This document shows positions 1-9,300 of a DNA stretch of 64,000 nucleotides, piece after piece; within the stretch, counting starts at the first letter, position 1, and each line of letters begins with the position of its first letter. The stretch lies in the NCBI GenBank assembly GCA_016745075.1, contig JADGDD010000004.1:124001-188000 (forward strand). Reading direction: 5' to 3'. The stretch comes from Planctomycetota bacterium. GTDB lineage: Bacteria; Planctomycetota; UBA11346. The translations under genes and the position numbers were made by a program. Under the pieces are notes generated by a model that searched no databases, had not been told where the DNA came from, and saw only the letters and a list, made by a program, of their open reading frames with translations.

Positions 1-567
1 AGTATTTGGTGGGTTCATCTCTCTGGCCGAGAAATCACGACTCTTGCTCAACACTGCATTGATACACCCGTATTCACACTTACCCGCGCAGAACAAACAA
101 TACGTGCCTTTAGCCGTTTATTTACATTATTACAACATGGCTATGGCGACAGCGTGCTCAAACGCGCCATGTTCCGCTGCTGGCAAATAGTGGGCCTTCT
201 GACCGATACTGCTGATACCCATCACGAACCACCTGATGGAATAACAGATACACGCATTACCCGCGTTATTCATCACATGCACCAGCACTTACATGCACAT
301 GTATCACTTGAAGGGCTTGCCCACATTGCAGGCTGTAGTATTTCAACACTGGCTGAGCATTTCAAAAACGTCACAAACTATGCCGTTCTTGATTATTTTA
401 TCCGCCTCAAAATGCAAACAGCCTGTAGTCTGCTTGATGCAGACAACAGCAGCATCCAAGACATAGCCGCAACGCTTGGCTATGATGATCCGTTTTATTT
501 TTCGCGCCGCTTTAAACGAATTTATGGCTATTCACCCAAACAGTATCGATTGTTAGAAAAAGGGTAG
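1..567 (+). CDS. AraC-family transcriptional regulator, 5'-truncated by the window edge
   Basis: The frame is open from base 1, so the start lies outside the window; an internal GTG at 154 is not a convincing start because the reading frame upstream is coding-like (SIWWVHLSGRE resembles the end of an AraC-type cupin sensor domain). The last ~100 residues are a typical AraC/XylS double helix-turn-helix: a first HTH around VSLEGLAHIAGCS and a second around IQDIAATLGYDDPFYFSRRFK, followed by the usual GYSPKQYR end. AraC proteins of this build bind DNA and respond to a sugar or similar small ligand through the N-terminal domain. The target is not visible here; the next gene is a sigma factor on the same strand about 120 bp downstream. 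The family call is firm, the ligand unknown. Confidence 0.9.
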   Translation, partial: SIWWVHLSGREITTLAQHCIDTPVFTLTRAEQTIRAFSRLFTLLQHGYGDSVLKRAMFRCWQIVGLLTDTADTHHEPPDGITDTRITRVIHHMHQHLHAHVSLEGLAHIAGCSISTLAEHFKNVTNYAVLDYFIRLKMQTACSLLDADNSSIQDIAATLGYDDPFYFSRRFKRIYGYSPKQYRLLEKG

Positions 568-686
568 ATCAGAAGGTTAATCAACATAAAAGTAGCCTCA
601 GCTGGTTGCCTATTTGTACACAGAATAAAAAAGCTGTAACGCAATCAATCTGGCTGCAATATACTAACGTAAGGAGTTTTCTACGC

Positions 687-2150
687 ATGACTTGTTTAGT
701 ATCACTGTTAGAAAAATTGAAAAAGAAGCCCGATCAAACTGCATGGAAGGCACTTGTGGACGGCCATGGCACAGAACTCTATGTCATAGCCTTAGGCATA
801 CTTGGAGACAAACATCTGGCTGAAGATGCAACTCAGAACACCTTACTCGCCATTCGTGACAGCGTGAGCGCCTTTCATATAACCAACGAATACCCAGAAG
901 CTCGAGCTTATGCATGGATTCGACGTATTGCCTGCCTTCAGTCCCTCCAATTACTCCGTTCACATGACAGCATCTGCAAACGAGAAATATTGACGACACA
1001 TCAACCCAAATCATTTCTAGGCCCAGAAGAGAACATCATGCATAAAGAAATGACCAATCAGGTTCGCATGGCATTGGCTGATATGCCTGAACATCAACGA
1101 CAACCACTTGTATTGGTTTATTATGGCGGATTAAACAATCAAGACTTGGCCTTAGAACTAAAGTGTTCACCAGGAGCAGCTCGAACTCGCCTGCATCGTT
1201 GCCTAAAATCCTTACAGAAACGTCTTCTGCGCGTTGGCATATCTTGTACATTGGCAAGCGTGACCGCACACATGCATGCTGCCTCCGGCACTATAAATTC
1301 TACACTGCTAGTATCCTGGAATGGACTGCTAGCTTCATCACAAACAGCTACTGTTGTACCAATAGTAGCCCTACAAGGAGTTACTCTCATGACAAAAATT
1401 GCCCTCACCTGTGTTGCAAGTCTTATTGTTGGAACAACTGCCCTAAGCATCGGGTTTCTTACCGGAGAAGAGTCTGGAGAAAATTCATTGAACATAAAGA
1501 ATGAAGAACCAGTCACTACACCAACACACAGTACAAACAATGATCTCCCGCTCCATGAAAAGCTTCAAAAAAAGGTGGCCCTTAATTTTAATGAAGTAAC
1601 ACTTGAAAATGCAATTGGTTTCATTGAGAAAAATGCTGACATTACTTTTGTATGGTCTCACAAACAAAATATCTTAGAAAATACTCCACCATTATCATTA
1701 TCAATCCAAGATATAAAAGTTAAAACGGCTTTAAACTATATCGCCCTACTCAGCGATATAACCATACGCCAAGAAGGTGAAGTCTTGAAGATTGAATTAA
1801 CCAATCAAGACGCACAGTCCGGTTTTTTCGCTCATGCACAACTCCCTCATACCGATACATTATCACCCAAAGAGAGAGAACACAAACTGAGCCATCCAGT
1901 AAGTCTTTCTCTTGTGGACGTGAATATCATAGATTGTGTAGCTTGGCTAAAAAACATGACAGGACAAAACTTTCTGTTAACTGCTGACTCCGATGCCTTA
2001 GAGAATCAAACCGTCACCTTGCATGTAGAAAACGAATCACTGGGCTCCGTCCTTGATACCATAACACGCCAAACAGGTCTAACCTATACGGTTAAACGTG
2101 AAGTTATTGAAATCACAAAAAAAGAAGCTCCCGTTAATCAGGATGGGTAA
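687..2150 (+). CDS. Membrane-anchored ECF sigma factor with two STN-like C-terminal domains
   Basis: Start chosen at ATG 687 because AAGGAG lies at 671-676; the frame is open upstream but lacks a better start. The 487-residue product has sigma-70 region 2 at about 20-95 (LGILGDKHLAEDATQNTLL, then AWIRRIA) and region 4 at about 120-180 (PLVLVYYGGLNNQDLALELKC). A hydrophobic helix at about 237-258 should cross the inner membrane. Beyond it are two domains of ~80 residues (about 287-372 and 399-480) resembling secretin/TonB short N-terminal (STN) or DUF4974 folds: VALNFNEVTLENAI and VSLSLVDVNIIDCV begin each. In classical FecI/FecR/FecA signalling, sigma factor, anti-sigma factor and STN domain are separate proteins; here they appear collapsed into one. 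The inferred topology is sigma inside and STN domains in the periplasm. Signal and promoters are unknown. Confidence 0.85.
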   Translation: MTCLVSLLEKLKKKPDQTAWKALVDGHGTELYVIALGILGDKHLAEDATQNTLLAIRDSVSAFHITNEYPEARAYAWIRRIACLQSLQLLRSHDSICKREILTTHQPKSFLGPEENIMHKEMTNQVRMALADMPEHQRQPLVLVYYGGLNNQDLALELKCSPGAARTRLHRCLKSLQKRLLRVGISCTLASVTAHMHAASGTINSTLLVSWNGLLASSQTATVVPIVALQGVTLMTKIALTCVASLIVGTTALSIGFLTGEESGENSLNIKNEEPVTTPTHSTNNDLPLHEKLQKKVALNFNEVTLENAIGFIEKNADITFVWSHKQNILENTPPLSLSIQDIKVKTALNYIALLSDITIRQEGEVLKIELTNQDAQSGFFAHAQLPHTDTLSPKEREHKLSHPVSLSLVDVNIIDCVAWLKNMTGQNFLLTADSDALENQTVTLHVENESLGSVLDTITRQTGLTYTVKREVIEITKKEAPVNQDG

Positions 2151-2190
2151 TAGATCAATAATGTCTTTTATACATCGAAGGAAATTCCCT

Positions 2191-2241
2191 GCTTATCTTA
2201 TCGGTTGATGCCCCAGCTGTTGGCGTTCCTATAAGATAAGC
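2191..2241. repeat. Perfect 10-bp inverted repeat with 31-nt spacer
   Basis: GCTTATCTTA at 2191-2200 is exactly complementary to TAAGATAAGC at 2232-2241. It lies 40 bp after the stop of the STN-type sigma factor. It could form a stem-loop in that transcript, but it is not followed by a T tract, so a rho-independent terminator is not supported. It also overlaps the end of a possible gene remnant. Confidence 0.5.
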
Positions 2242-2440
2242 CCCCCCCTATGCCACGCAAATCTCTCGCTGTTGTTTCTCCTGCAGACATGCAGCCAGTA
2301 TCGATAATTGCCACTACTGGCTTTTTCGTCTTCTTCAAAGCCATCTCTGTATCTACCCCAAAATCACCGCCGTTTCCTCGCAAAAGGCTGCTCTCTGAAT
2401 GCTTGAAAAATGACCACCTTTTTGATTGAATTCCTTTCAA
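2198..2440 (-). pseudogene. Possible remnant of a subtilase-like protease gene
   Basis: In the roughly 490-bp gap between two sigma-factor genes there is an open minus-strand stretch of 80 codons containing KKPVVAIIDTGC, which resembles the catalytic-aspartate motif of S8 subtilases (V-A-[IV]-[IL]-D-[TS]-G). The following residues do not continue a recognisable protease, there is no His or Ser motif, and no good ribosome-binding site was seen. The match is short and could be chance. The remainder of the gap (2441-2643) is AT-rich and holds nothing recognisable; it includes the downstream flank of the next minus-strand gene. Confidence 0.2.
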
Positions 2441-2643
2441 TTTTTAAAACGGATGTTTTTTATCGATCTGTTTTACAAATGCTATATAATCGCTATAATA
2501 GCAATCGACATAACGTTGATTACCACCTTCACTTGCCGGAAGTAATTCGATGTTCATCATTATTAGATATAACCGTCATCATAATTGACCGTAATAAAAT
2601 TGTATACATAAAAAACTCCTTTCATTAAATAGTTATTTCTCTT

Positions 2644-4053
2644 TCAATTATTCGCGTCAGTCATATCTTCGTAGCCGTTGGGAAACATTAATTTTCCACT
2701 GTGCCTTATTGCATCTGGATACAACGAGTACGTTTCTTCAAATAATTGTTCAGCCTTTATGGTATTATTCTGTGATAAATAGTGATGCGCCAAATAAAAA
2801 CGTGCATATGTCCCAACCTGAACGCCGCTTCCATACCAACAATCTGAATAATCTGCTATCGCTTGTTCTAAATAGGCAATTTTTGCATCGCCCTCTGATG
2901 ATTGGCCAAGATACTGTACAGCACAGCCTGCACGGTTTGCATCAGGATACATCTGAATAAGTTCTAAATAGGCCTGTACTTGAGCAGGCTCATCTTTCTC
3001 ACGACTGGCTGCTTGGTATTTACGTTCAACATCTTCAAAAACCGTATTTCCATATCGGTTTCGATCTAATTGCACACGCCGTCTATATTTATTCCTCTGA
3101 TCTTTTATTATCGCATCTCTCTTCTGGTCAATGTCGTCTAATTTTTTAGTCACTCTGGCTCGTTTTTTATCAGTTTGTGCAACAGCGTGCTCCGCTTTCT
3201 CTTCAATAAAGTCCTCCTGAATAACAACCTCTTCATGTTCACCTTGATGAACAACAGCACTCTGAACAGAAAATTGACTGACAGAAAGCACGCCAACCAA
3301 TAGCGTTGCAGCCGTACCCGCTATCAATACACCCTTGCCAACAGCCAAAGTCGGAACAAGACACGGATCACCAGTCAAAGGTGAATGAAGCAATTCATGC
3401 CCTTGACTCACAATCTGCGGAGGGACAGCCAAGCTACTAACTTGAAGCTCATGTGCCTGAATGGCTGCCGTTAAAGCCACCAATGAACAGGTAGCACCAG
3501 CCTTACGCAAACGTTTTTGCAAAGCCTTGATGCTTCGATGAACACAAGTCCGCGAATACGCCAAACTGCACTGCAATTCTTCTGCTATTTCCTCATATCC
3601 AAGCCCACCATAAAATTTCAGCAAAATTGGAACCTGTTGTTTTTCTGGCAATTCAGCCAACTCATCTCTTACGAGTTTCAACAATTCCTCATGAGCGTCA
3701 CTGTCCTCTTGTGTCATCACAGTAGCCTCCACAGCCAACGTATTTTCTCGTTTGATCGCTGCTGTACGAGAACGATACAATTGCAATGCTTGCGTTAAGG
3801 CTATGCGTTTCATCCACGCAAAGGCTTGCTTATTTGCGGCATTTGAACGAACAGAAAACTGACTCGCATGATCACGTATAGATAACAATGTATTTTGAAC
3901 AGCGTCTTCTGTTAGCTGAGCATCACCCAATACTCCATAAGCAGTTTGGAATAAAATGCCACTATGATGCTCAACAATATATGACCATGCTTCAGAATCA
4001 CGGCCTTGGGCTAACCCTATAAGAGCGTCTGCCAGACCAGAAAACTCACTCAT
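2644..4053 (-). CDS. Membrane-anchored ECF sigma factor with TPR-like C-terminal domain
   Basis: The 469-residue product starts at ATG 4053 with GAAGGTG upstream. Sigma region 2 spans about 20-95 (VLGDAQLTEDAVQNTLL, AWMKRIAL) and region 4 about 120-180 (PILLKFYGGLGYEEIAEELQC). A short hydrophobic stretch follows region 4 (TCSLVALTAAIQA), then a transmembrane helix at about 241-261. After it come an acidic stretch, a basic coiled-coil-like linker (285-335) and a helical TPR-like domain at 338-455 (MYPDANRAGCAVQYLGQ, YARFYLAHHYL). This last domain is closely similar to the C-terminus of the adjacent FGE-like protein, so the two genes share a module by duplication. It is probably a sigma factor controlled through its own membrane-attached domain; ligand and target promoters are unknown. 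Confidence 0.85.
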   Translation of the reverse strand: MSEFSGLADALIGLAQGRDSEAWSYIVEHHSGILFQTAYGVLGDAQLTEDAVQNTLLSIRDHASQFSVRSNAANKQAFAWMKRIALTQALQLYRSRTAAIKRENTLAVEATVMTQEDSDAHEELLKLVRDELAELPEKQQVPILLKFYGGLGYEEIAEELQCSLAYSRTCVHRSIKALQKRLRKAGATCSLVALTAAIQAHELQVSSLAVPPQIVSQGHELLHSPLTGDPCLVPTLAVGKGVLIAGTAATLLVGVLSVSQFSVQSAVVHQGEHEEVVIQEDFIEEKAEHAVAQTDKKRARVTKKLDDIDQKRDAIIKDQRNKYRRRVQLDRNRYGNTVFEDVERKYQAASREKDEPAQVQAYLELIQMYPDANRAGCAVQYLGQSSEGDAKIAYLEQAIADYSDCWYGSGVQVGTYARFYLAHHYLSQNNTIKAEQLFEETYSLYPDAIRHSGKLMFPNGYEDMTDANN

Positions 4054-4165
4054 TCATATCACCTTCTATTAAAAGAAATGCATTCAAATCAATACTCTAT
4101 CACTTTTTCTTCCACCCTACCGCAGTAAAACCCTAAACACACGCTCATACACAAATTGATAACTC

Positions 4166-5746
4166 CTAGTTATTTGCAGATACCACATTTTCGGCATCAG
4201 GAGAGATGAGCCTCCCGTTATGCCGAATAGCATCAGGGTATAAATCTTGAAGTTCCTGAAACAGCTTGTCAGCCATGGCTTTCTTTCCGTTCTTCAAATA
4301 ATGATGAGCCAAATAGAATCGCGCATACGCTCCCACCTCCACTCCATCTCCATACCAAGAATCCGAGTATTCCTCTATCGCTTTTTCAAAATAAGCCACC
4401 CGCTCATCTCCTGGTATCATTTGACCGAGATATTGAACGGTACAACCCGCACGATTTGATTCTGGGAATTCCTCGACAAACTCCAACCGTTTTTTTAACC
4501 GTGCCGCTCGGTCTTCTTCTCCATTTGCAGCATAATATCGACTCTCAATCGTCTTAAACAATATCGGCCCAAACCGTTCAAGATCTTCTGTTCTTCGCCG
4601 ACGAGCCTGTGCTTTGTTTTTCTTTTTTGCCAATACTCGTCGTTCAGCTAATCTGTTCTGTTCACGTCTGTTCCGTTCATCCGCAATAATCCGTTCTTTT
4701 ATGTCCTCAAATATTTTTGGCACTGCCACACTAACAACTTCCTGCACTATTCTTAGTGTTTTTGAACTGTACACCACACTTTTAGCTGCTGAATTATCTG
4801 GAGCCGCAACAACGAAACGAAAGCCAATCAAATAATTCTCACCATCGTCTGGCGCGCTAGATCCACGGGCAGAAGACCTATTATTACTCACATCAAAGTC
4901 CCAACCGCCACCACGATGTATTCGCTGATACCATTCATTAGCATCCTGCTTAATGCCCTGTGGGTCAACCAAGCACCCCTGTGCATAATTCCCGGCCCAA
5001 TCTTGACACCACTCCCCAATATTACCCGACATATCATATAGACCCCAAGCGTTGGGAAGGGTCATTCTGACCGGTTGCTCTCCCGTAGTTTGAGCATGAG
5101 GATTTGTCCACATGCTTCCATCTGCGTTTTTTTCATACCACATATGCCTTTTTGCTGTCTCTTCTGAACTATCATCTCCCCAATAATACAAGCTGGTTGA
5201 TCCTGCTCGACAAGCGTATTCCCATTGAGCCTCTGTTGGAAAGCGAGCGGATAAACCAGGCACAACATCATTTATCTTCTTAAAGAACTCTTGGCAGTCA
5301 AACCAAGACACACGGTACACAGGATGCAATTCATTTCTTACGGAACTGGGGTTCTCAGGCATAAGCCCTTCCCACAAAGCCTGTGTCGTTTCAGTTTCTG
5401 CCATCCAATAATCTTGTGTAAGCAAGACAGGATGCGGCACAGCAAATCTGTCTCCTTCTTGTCCCATTATGAATGAACCAGCTTTAACAAAGCGCATCTT
5501 AACAACAACATCGTTCACAGAAAAGCTTGCCCAACGCCCATATTGATCTTCACCATCTGCGCTCGCCCACACTGGGCGTTTGTAGCTATCTGCCACATCC
5601 ACTGGCACAGTCACCTCCGACCCCACAACTTCACTTGAATGAGCAAATAGAGCTTGGCATACATACCCGCCGCCAGACAATACGATAATAAAAACAATAC
5701 ACATAACGAAGCGTTTACAGCAAAAAAAATCCACAATCTGATTCAT
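4166..5746 (-). CDS. Membrane-anchored FGE/SUMF1-like protein with TPR-like C-terminal domain
   Basis: Starts at ATG 5746 with GGGGA upstream; 526 residues. An N-terminal hydrophobic segment (about 13-34) should anchor it in the inner membrane. Residues 84-313 form a formylglycine-generating-enzyme-like fold: FVKAGSFIMG, RFPTEAQWEYACRAG, NAWGLYDMSGNIGEWCQDW, RGGGWDFD and IGFRFV. True aerobic FGE enzymes carry two catalytic cysteines near the C-terminal part of the fold; here the corresponding stretch after RGGGW has none, so sulfatase activation is unlikely and a binding or regulatory role is more probable. A very basic linker (346-395) leads to a TPR-like domain (396-510) matching that of the sigma factor downstream. 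The decayed sigma remnant just upstream suggests this was once a sigma-FGE pair or fusion. Confidence 0.85.
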   Translation of the reverse strand: MNQIVDFFCCKRFVMCIVFIIVLSGGGYVCQALFAHSSEVVGSEVTVPVDVADSYKRPVWASADGEDQYGRWASFSVNDVVVKMRFVKAGSFIMGQEGDRFAVPHPVLLTQDYWMAETETTQALWEGLMPENPSSVRNELHPVYRVSWFDCQEFFKKINDVVPGLSARFPTEAQWEYACRAGSTSLYYWGDDSSEETAKRHMWYEKNADGSMWTNPHAQTTGEQPVRMTLPNAWGLYDMSGNIGEWCQDWAGNYAQGCLVDPQGIKQDANEWYQRIHRGGGWDFDVSNNRSSARGSSAPDDGENYLIGFRFVVAAPDNSAAKSVVYSSKTLRIVQEVVSVAVPKIFEDIKERIIADERNRREQNRLAERRVLAKKKNKAQARRRRTEDLERFGPILFKTIESRYYAANGEEDRAARLKKRLEFVEEFPESNRAGCTVQYLGQMIPGDERVAYFEKAIEEYSDSWYGDGVEVGAYARFYLAHHYLKNGKKAMADKLFQELQDLYPDAIRHNGRLISPDAENVVSANN

Positions 5747-5776
5747 GTAATTCCCCGTTCTAATAAGAGAATGCAG

Positions 5777-6080
5777 TCAGATTAAAAACATATCTTCTTT
5801 TCTTTCTGGATTCTTTGTTCCTTGAATGAGTGGCTGCACTTCTATCCACGCCAAACGCCTCATCCAGAGAAAAATATGTACAGTCACATGCTTACCACGG
5901 CCGTGGAAGTTTTTGGCCAGCTCTTTGACTCGAATCATGACTTCTTGCAATACATCATGAGTAAGTTCATGATCACGGCACACATACAACAAGAAATGGC
6001 TCAAGGTTTCATACGACAAATCGCAAAATTGCTTTCAATCATCAGCGCGACCTATTTGACCAAGCTGCAAACCAATTGAT
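5777..6080 (-). pseudogene. Decayed ECF sigma factor (region 2 only)
   Basis: Reading the minus strand, the residues LLYVCRDHELTHDVLQEVMI...FLWMRRLAW line up with region 2 of the neighbouring sigma factors (GDAQLTEDAVQNTLL...AWMKRIAL). The homology continues upstream through an in-frame TGA at 6035-6037 (IGRADD-stop-KQF), and another in-frame stop lies just beyond; the only start inside the open part is a TTG at 6019. Region 4 is absent: the frame ends at 5777, 30 bp before the FGE-like gene. I read this as a broken sigma-factor gene, formerly partner of the FGE-like gene. A short functional sigma2-like peptide cannot be excluded. The following 6081-6305 holds nothing recognisable. Confidence 0.55.
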
Positions 6081-6305
6081 TACACATATCTGAGCCGTTG
6101 TTACACAAATACGTATACATATCACATTCCTGTTTAATAAGAAGAAAATGCAATCATAGAAATTAATGCCTAACAATTAAGAAGAACGTCATGCTATGAA
6201 TCCGAGTATTCGCTATAGTCCGTTCAATATCCATTGTTCTTTCACGCTTTCTTTCTCCCAATTATGCTCAATGCTTCTGAACAATATGCCCTGCGAGAAA
6301 CATCA

Positions 6306-9300
6306 TCAAAAATCACTAAGGCCTTCGGCTTCATCCTGATTATTGATATGATTATCAGATGGGGTGCCACTAACCGTCGGAAGATCATCCATAATCTGTT
6401 CGAGCCTCGGAATGAGCCAAGTCATACCAACTCTCTGAGCGAGGTCTGTAGCCATCCACGGTCTATTTTGACCAATCCCTAGACGCGGATCAGCGCCATG
6501 AGCAAGCAAGAGTTCCACGGCTTTCATATCCATAGTCCGTCCAATAGCCCAGTGCAATGGTGTTTCTTGAACGATCATCGGTTTTCCACCTCTACCGGTT
6601 CTCACCCTAATTATAACAGCCGCTGTCAACGCGTTAACATCAGCTCCACCGTCGAGCAAAGTTTTAATAGCTGCATGCTTGCGATGATTAACTGCTACAT
6701 GAAGGAGAGATGGGCCCAAGCTAGATTGATTGAAGTAATGAAGCCGTTTTTCCTCTGAGAGCGCTGCACAGAATTCTAGAAAGGGTTGCTGATCATCATG
6801 CAAAAGCAAAGCATAGAGACGACTTTCTATCGGCAATTGATGTATAAGCGTAAGACGTTTCACACCGTAGAGCTGTGCCTCAGCTGGTTGCGAGATACCC
6901 GCAGAGGCACACAAGAGACGATCTATAATAACTCGCTGAGTATCACCGATAAGGGCCTGTTGTAAGGAGGATAAGCCCAACATACCTTGATATTGAGCTT
7001 GCTCTGTAGCCTGTCCGTATTGCAGCAAGAGAGTAACTAAGCCCGCGTTATTGAACTTTACAGCCCTTTCGAGGGCTATTGAGCGGGTCGTATTTCTGCT
7101 TCTACTAAGAACATTGGCCCCAACATTCAGGAGCTGACGAACACAATCAAGATGGCCAAGGTTAGCCGCAGACACCAGCGGGGAAACACCAGCGCCATCC
7201 ATCTCATCAACTGGAATGACATCCGCTACCAAGAGAGCGGCCAAGGCCTTACACCGATTGCCAAGAACGGCGATATGAAGGAGCGTTCGTTTTGCTGCCA
7301 ATGCTGGTCGCAGATCGGCCCCAGCTGCGATCAGGGCGCGAACGGCTTCTCCATCATCAAAACGGACAGCTGTCAGTAGGTCAGTCATCTGAGCAATCGG
7401 TTCTTTAAGCAAACGATCAATCCTGAATTCGCTAATCATGCAATCACTTGATTGACGAAAGAGCCCAATCTCTATGTCTTCGGCATCCATCAAAGGAAAC
7501 TCAGCAACAAGCCCATCATTGATGAAAACGGCTAGGCGCATGCCAATCTTGAGCAGGCGCATCTTAAAATCTGTACCACTTTCAGAACGAAGGCCGCAAT
7601 CATCAATTATTCTGATACTACCAGCATCTGGGTTATGTTTGTCGAAAGATTCATAGACCTTAACCGTTCCGTTGAGAAAAATCTCAATGGCAGCTGGATA
7701 TAATTTTGCCTTTCGGTTATGCAGAGCAAATAAATACCCCCGTGCTTGTGTCCGATGCTTTTCTCGCCGACTCTTGCCAGTCGGTAGATGACCATGCAGA
7801 GTACAAGACCAGTCTCCTGCGGGTACTGTTCCACAGGTCCGATCCCATAGCCAATGCACGCCCGCACCCGCATCACGCAAGCTGCTGAGCAAGTAACGAT
7901 AAACAGAACCGGCATTGTTGATTAGGTTATTCATAATTTCCGCAGTAACGGGATATACATACAAGCCTTGCTCCTGTACATATAATGGTTCCCCATTCGT
8001 ACTATATGCCTGTTCCAGTCGTACCTGTAGGGCAGCCAATGGCCCCCGAATACTGCTACGATCTGAGTCATCTGGAGAGGCAGCTATCCAAGCCTGAGTC
8101 TGCCGCAACCAATCAGCAGCGGCAGCAAAATCATTCCGCTGTAGAGCAACACGAATAGTGAGTAGTCCATAGTATCCGTCCACAGGATAGCCTGCTTCCC
8201 GAGCTTTAGTTAACGCCTGCCAAGCCATGTCTGGGTTACTAAAACGTAGACTGCCCGCTAATAGCATATGTGCATCCCAACGCAGATCACGCCGCTCGTG
8301 AGCTGGCTGCCAAGGATTTTCTAGCTGATAACGCTCAGGAAGTCTGCGAAAATAATGCAATAACGGCTGCCACTCGATGCTAACCTCATTGAGCTGCTCA
8401 CCATTCAAGGTTGTTGTCCATTGTTGCGGGGACACAACCTGATCTAGAGAAGAACAGCCTGCAAGTAGCTCAAAGGATGCGTGCTTAAGGTCAAAATCAG
8501 AGCGACAACGAACAGCCCCTTGCTCATTATTTACCACATAGACACCAGGAGAAAAAGCGGGTTCTTCAGCAATCAGTTCTGGCGGTAGATAACCAAGACG
8601 ACAGGTGAAACAGGGCGTTGGGTCATTCATTGCCCGTCGTTCCAAAGCCGCGACATCGATTTCAGCCAGAGCCCGACTATATGCAGAACTCGACGATGTA
8701 TCGGATGGCGATTGTTCCGATGTTTGTACAACTGTCACCGCTTCTATCGGTGTCAAATCAACAGGTGGTTCGATTGCGATAAAAGGGATAAGGATAGCAG
8801 AGCTCAGAACAATCCCGCCTACGCACAAAACCTTGGCTACAGAAAGCCCCAGAAGACTAGCACTTTGAATAGGTACGGCTGTCGCCTGCATGGTGGTTGA
8901 CACCAACGACGACACGTGGCTGGGCTGGGCCAATACCTGCAAAGACATCTCATTTGTGGCAGCACCCAGTTGGCTAAGCACACTACCCGTTGCCGCTAGA
9001 GACAGTGACAAACCACAACCTGCAAGATGCTTATGTAATGCTTTGGTAGCCCGATGTAAACGGACACGTAGGGCCTCTGCCGAACACCCTAGACTTTTGG
9101 CGATATCGGAATGGCTCAAACCTTCAAAGTAATGCAAAATGAGCACCTCTTGATAGGACTGACGCAGACGAGATAGAGCTGTATGAAGAAGACGCTTCCG
9201 CTCTACAGCATATTCGCTGGTCAAGAAATTAGGCTGATCGTCATCAAAGACCCTCTGCGCTTGAGCTGCATGTTGTTCCCAATGTTTACGACGCTGGGCT

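Noticed and set aside
4166-5746. FGE-like gene as activator of the sulfatase at 33.8 kb
   Set aside because: The catalytic cysteines of FGE are absent and the genes are 28 kb apart.
5822-6079. Plus-strand open frame of 85 codons across the sigma remnant
   Set aside because: It is the complement of the sigma region 2 homology, which explains its openness.
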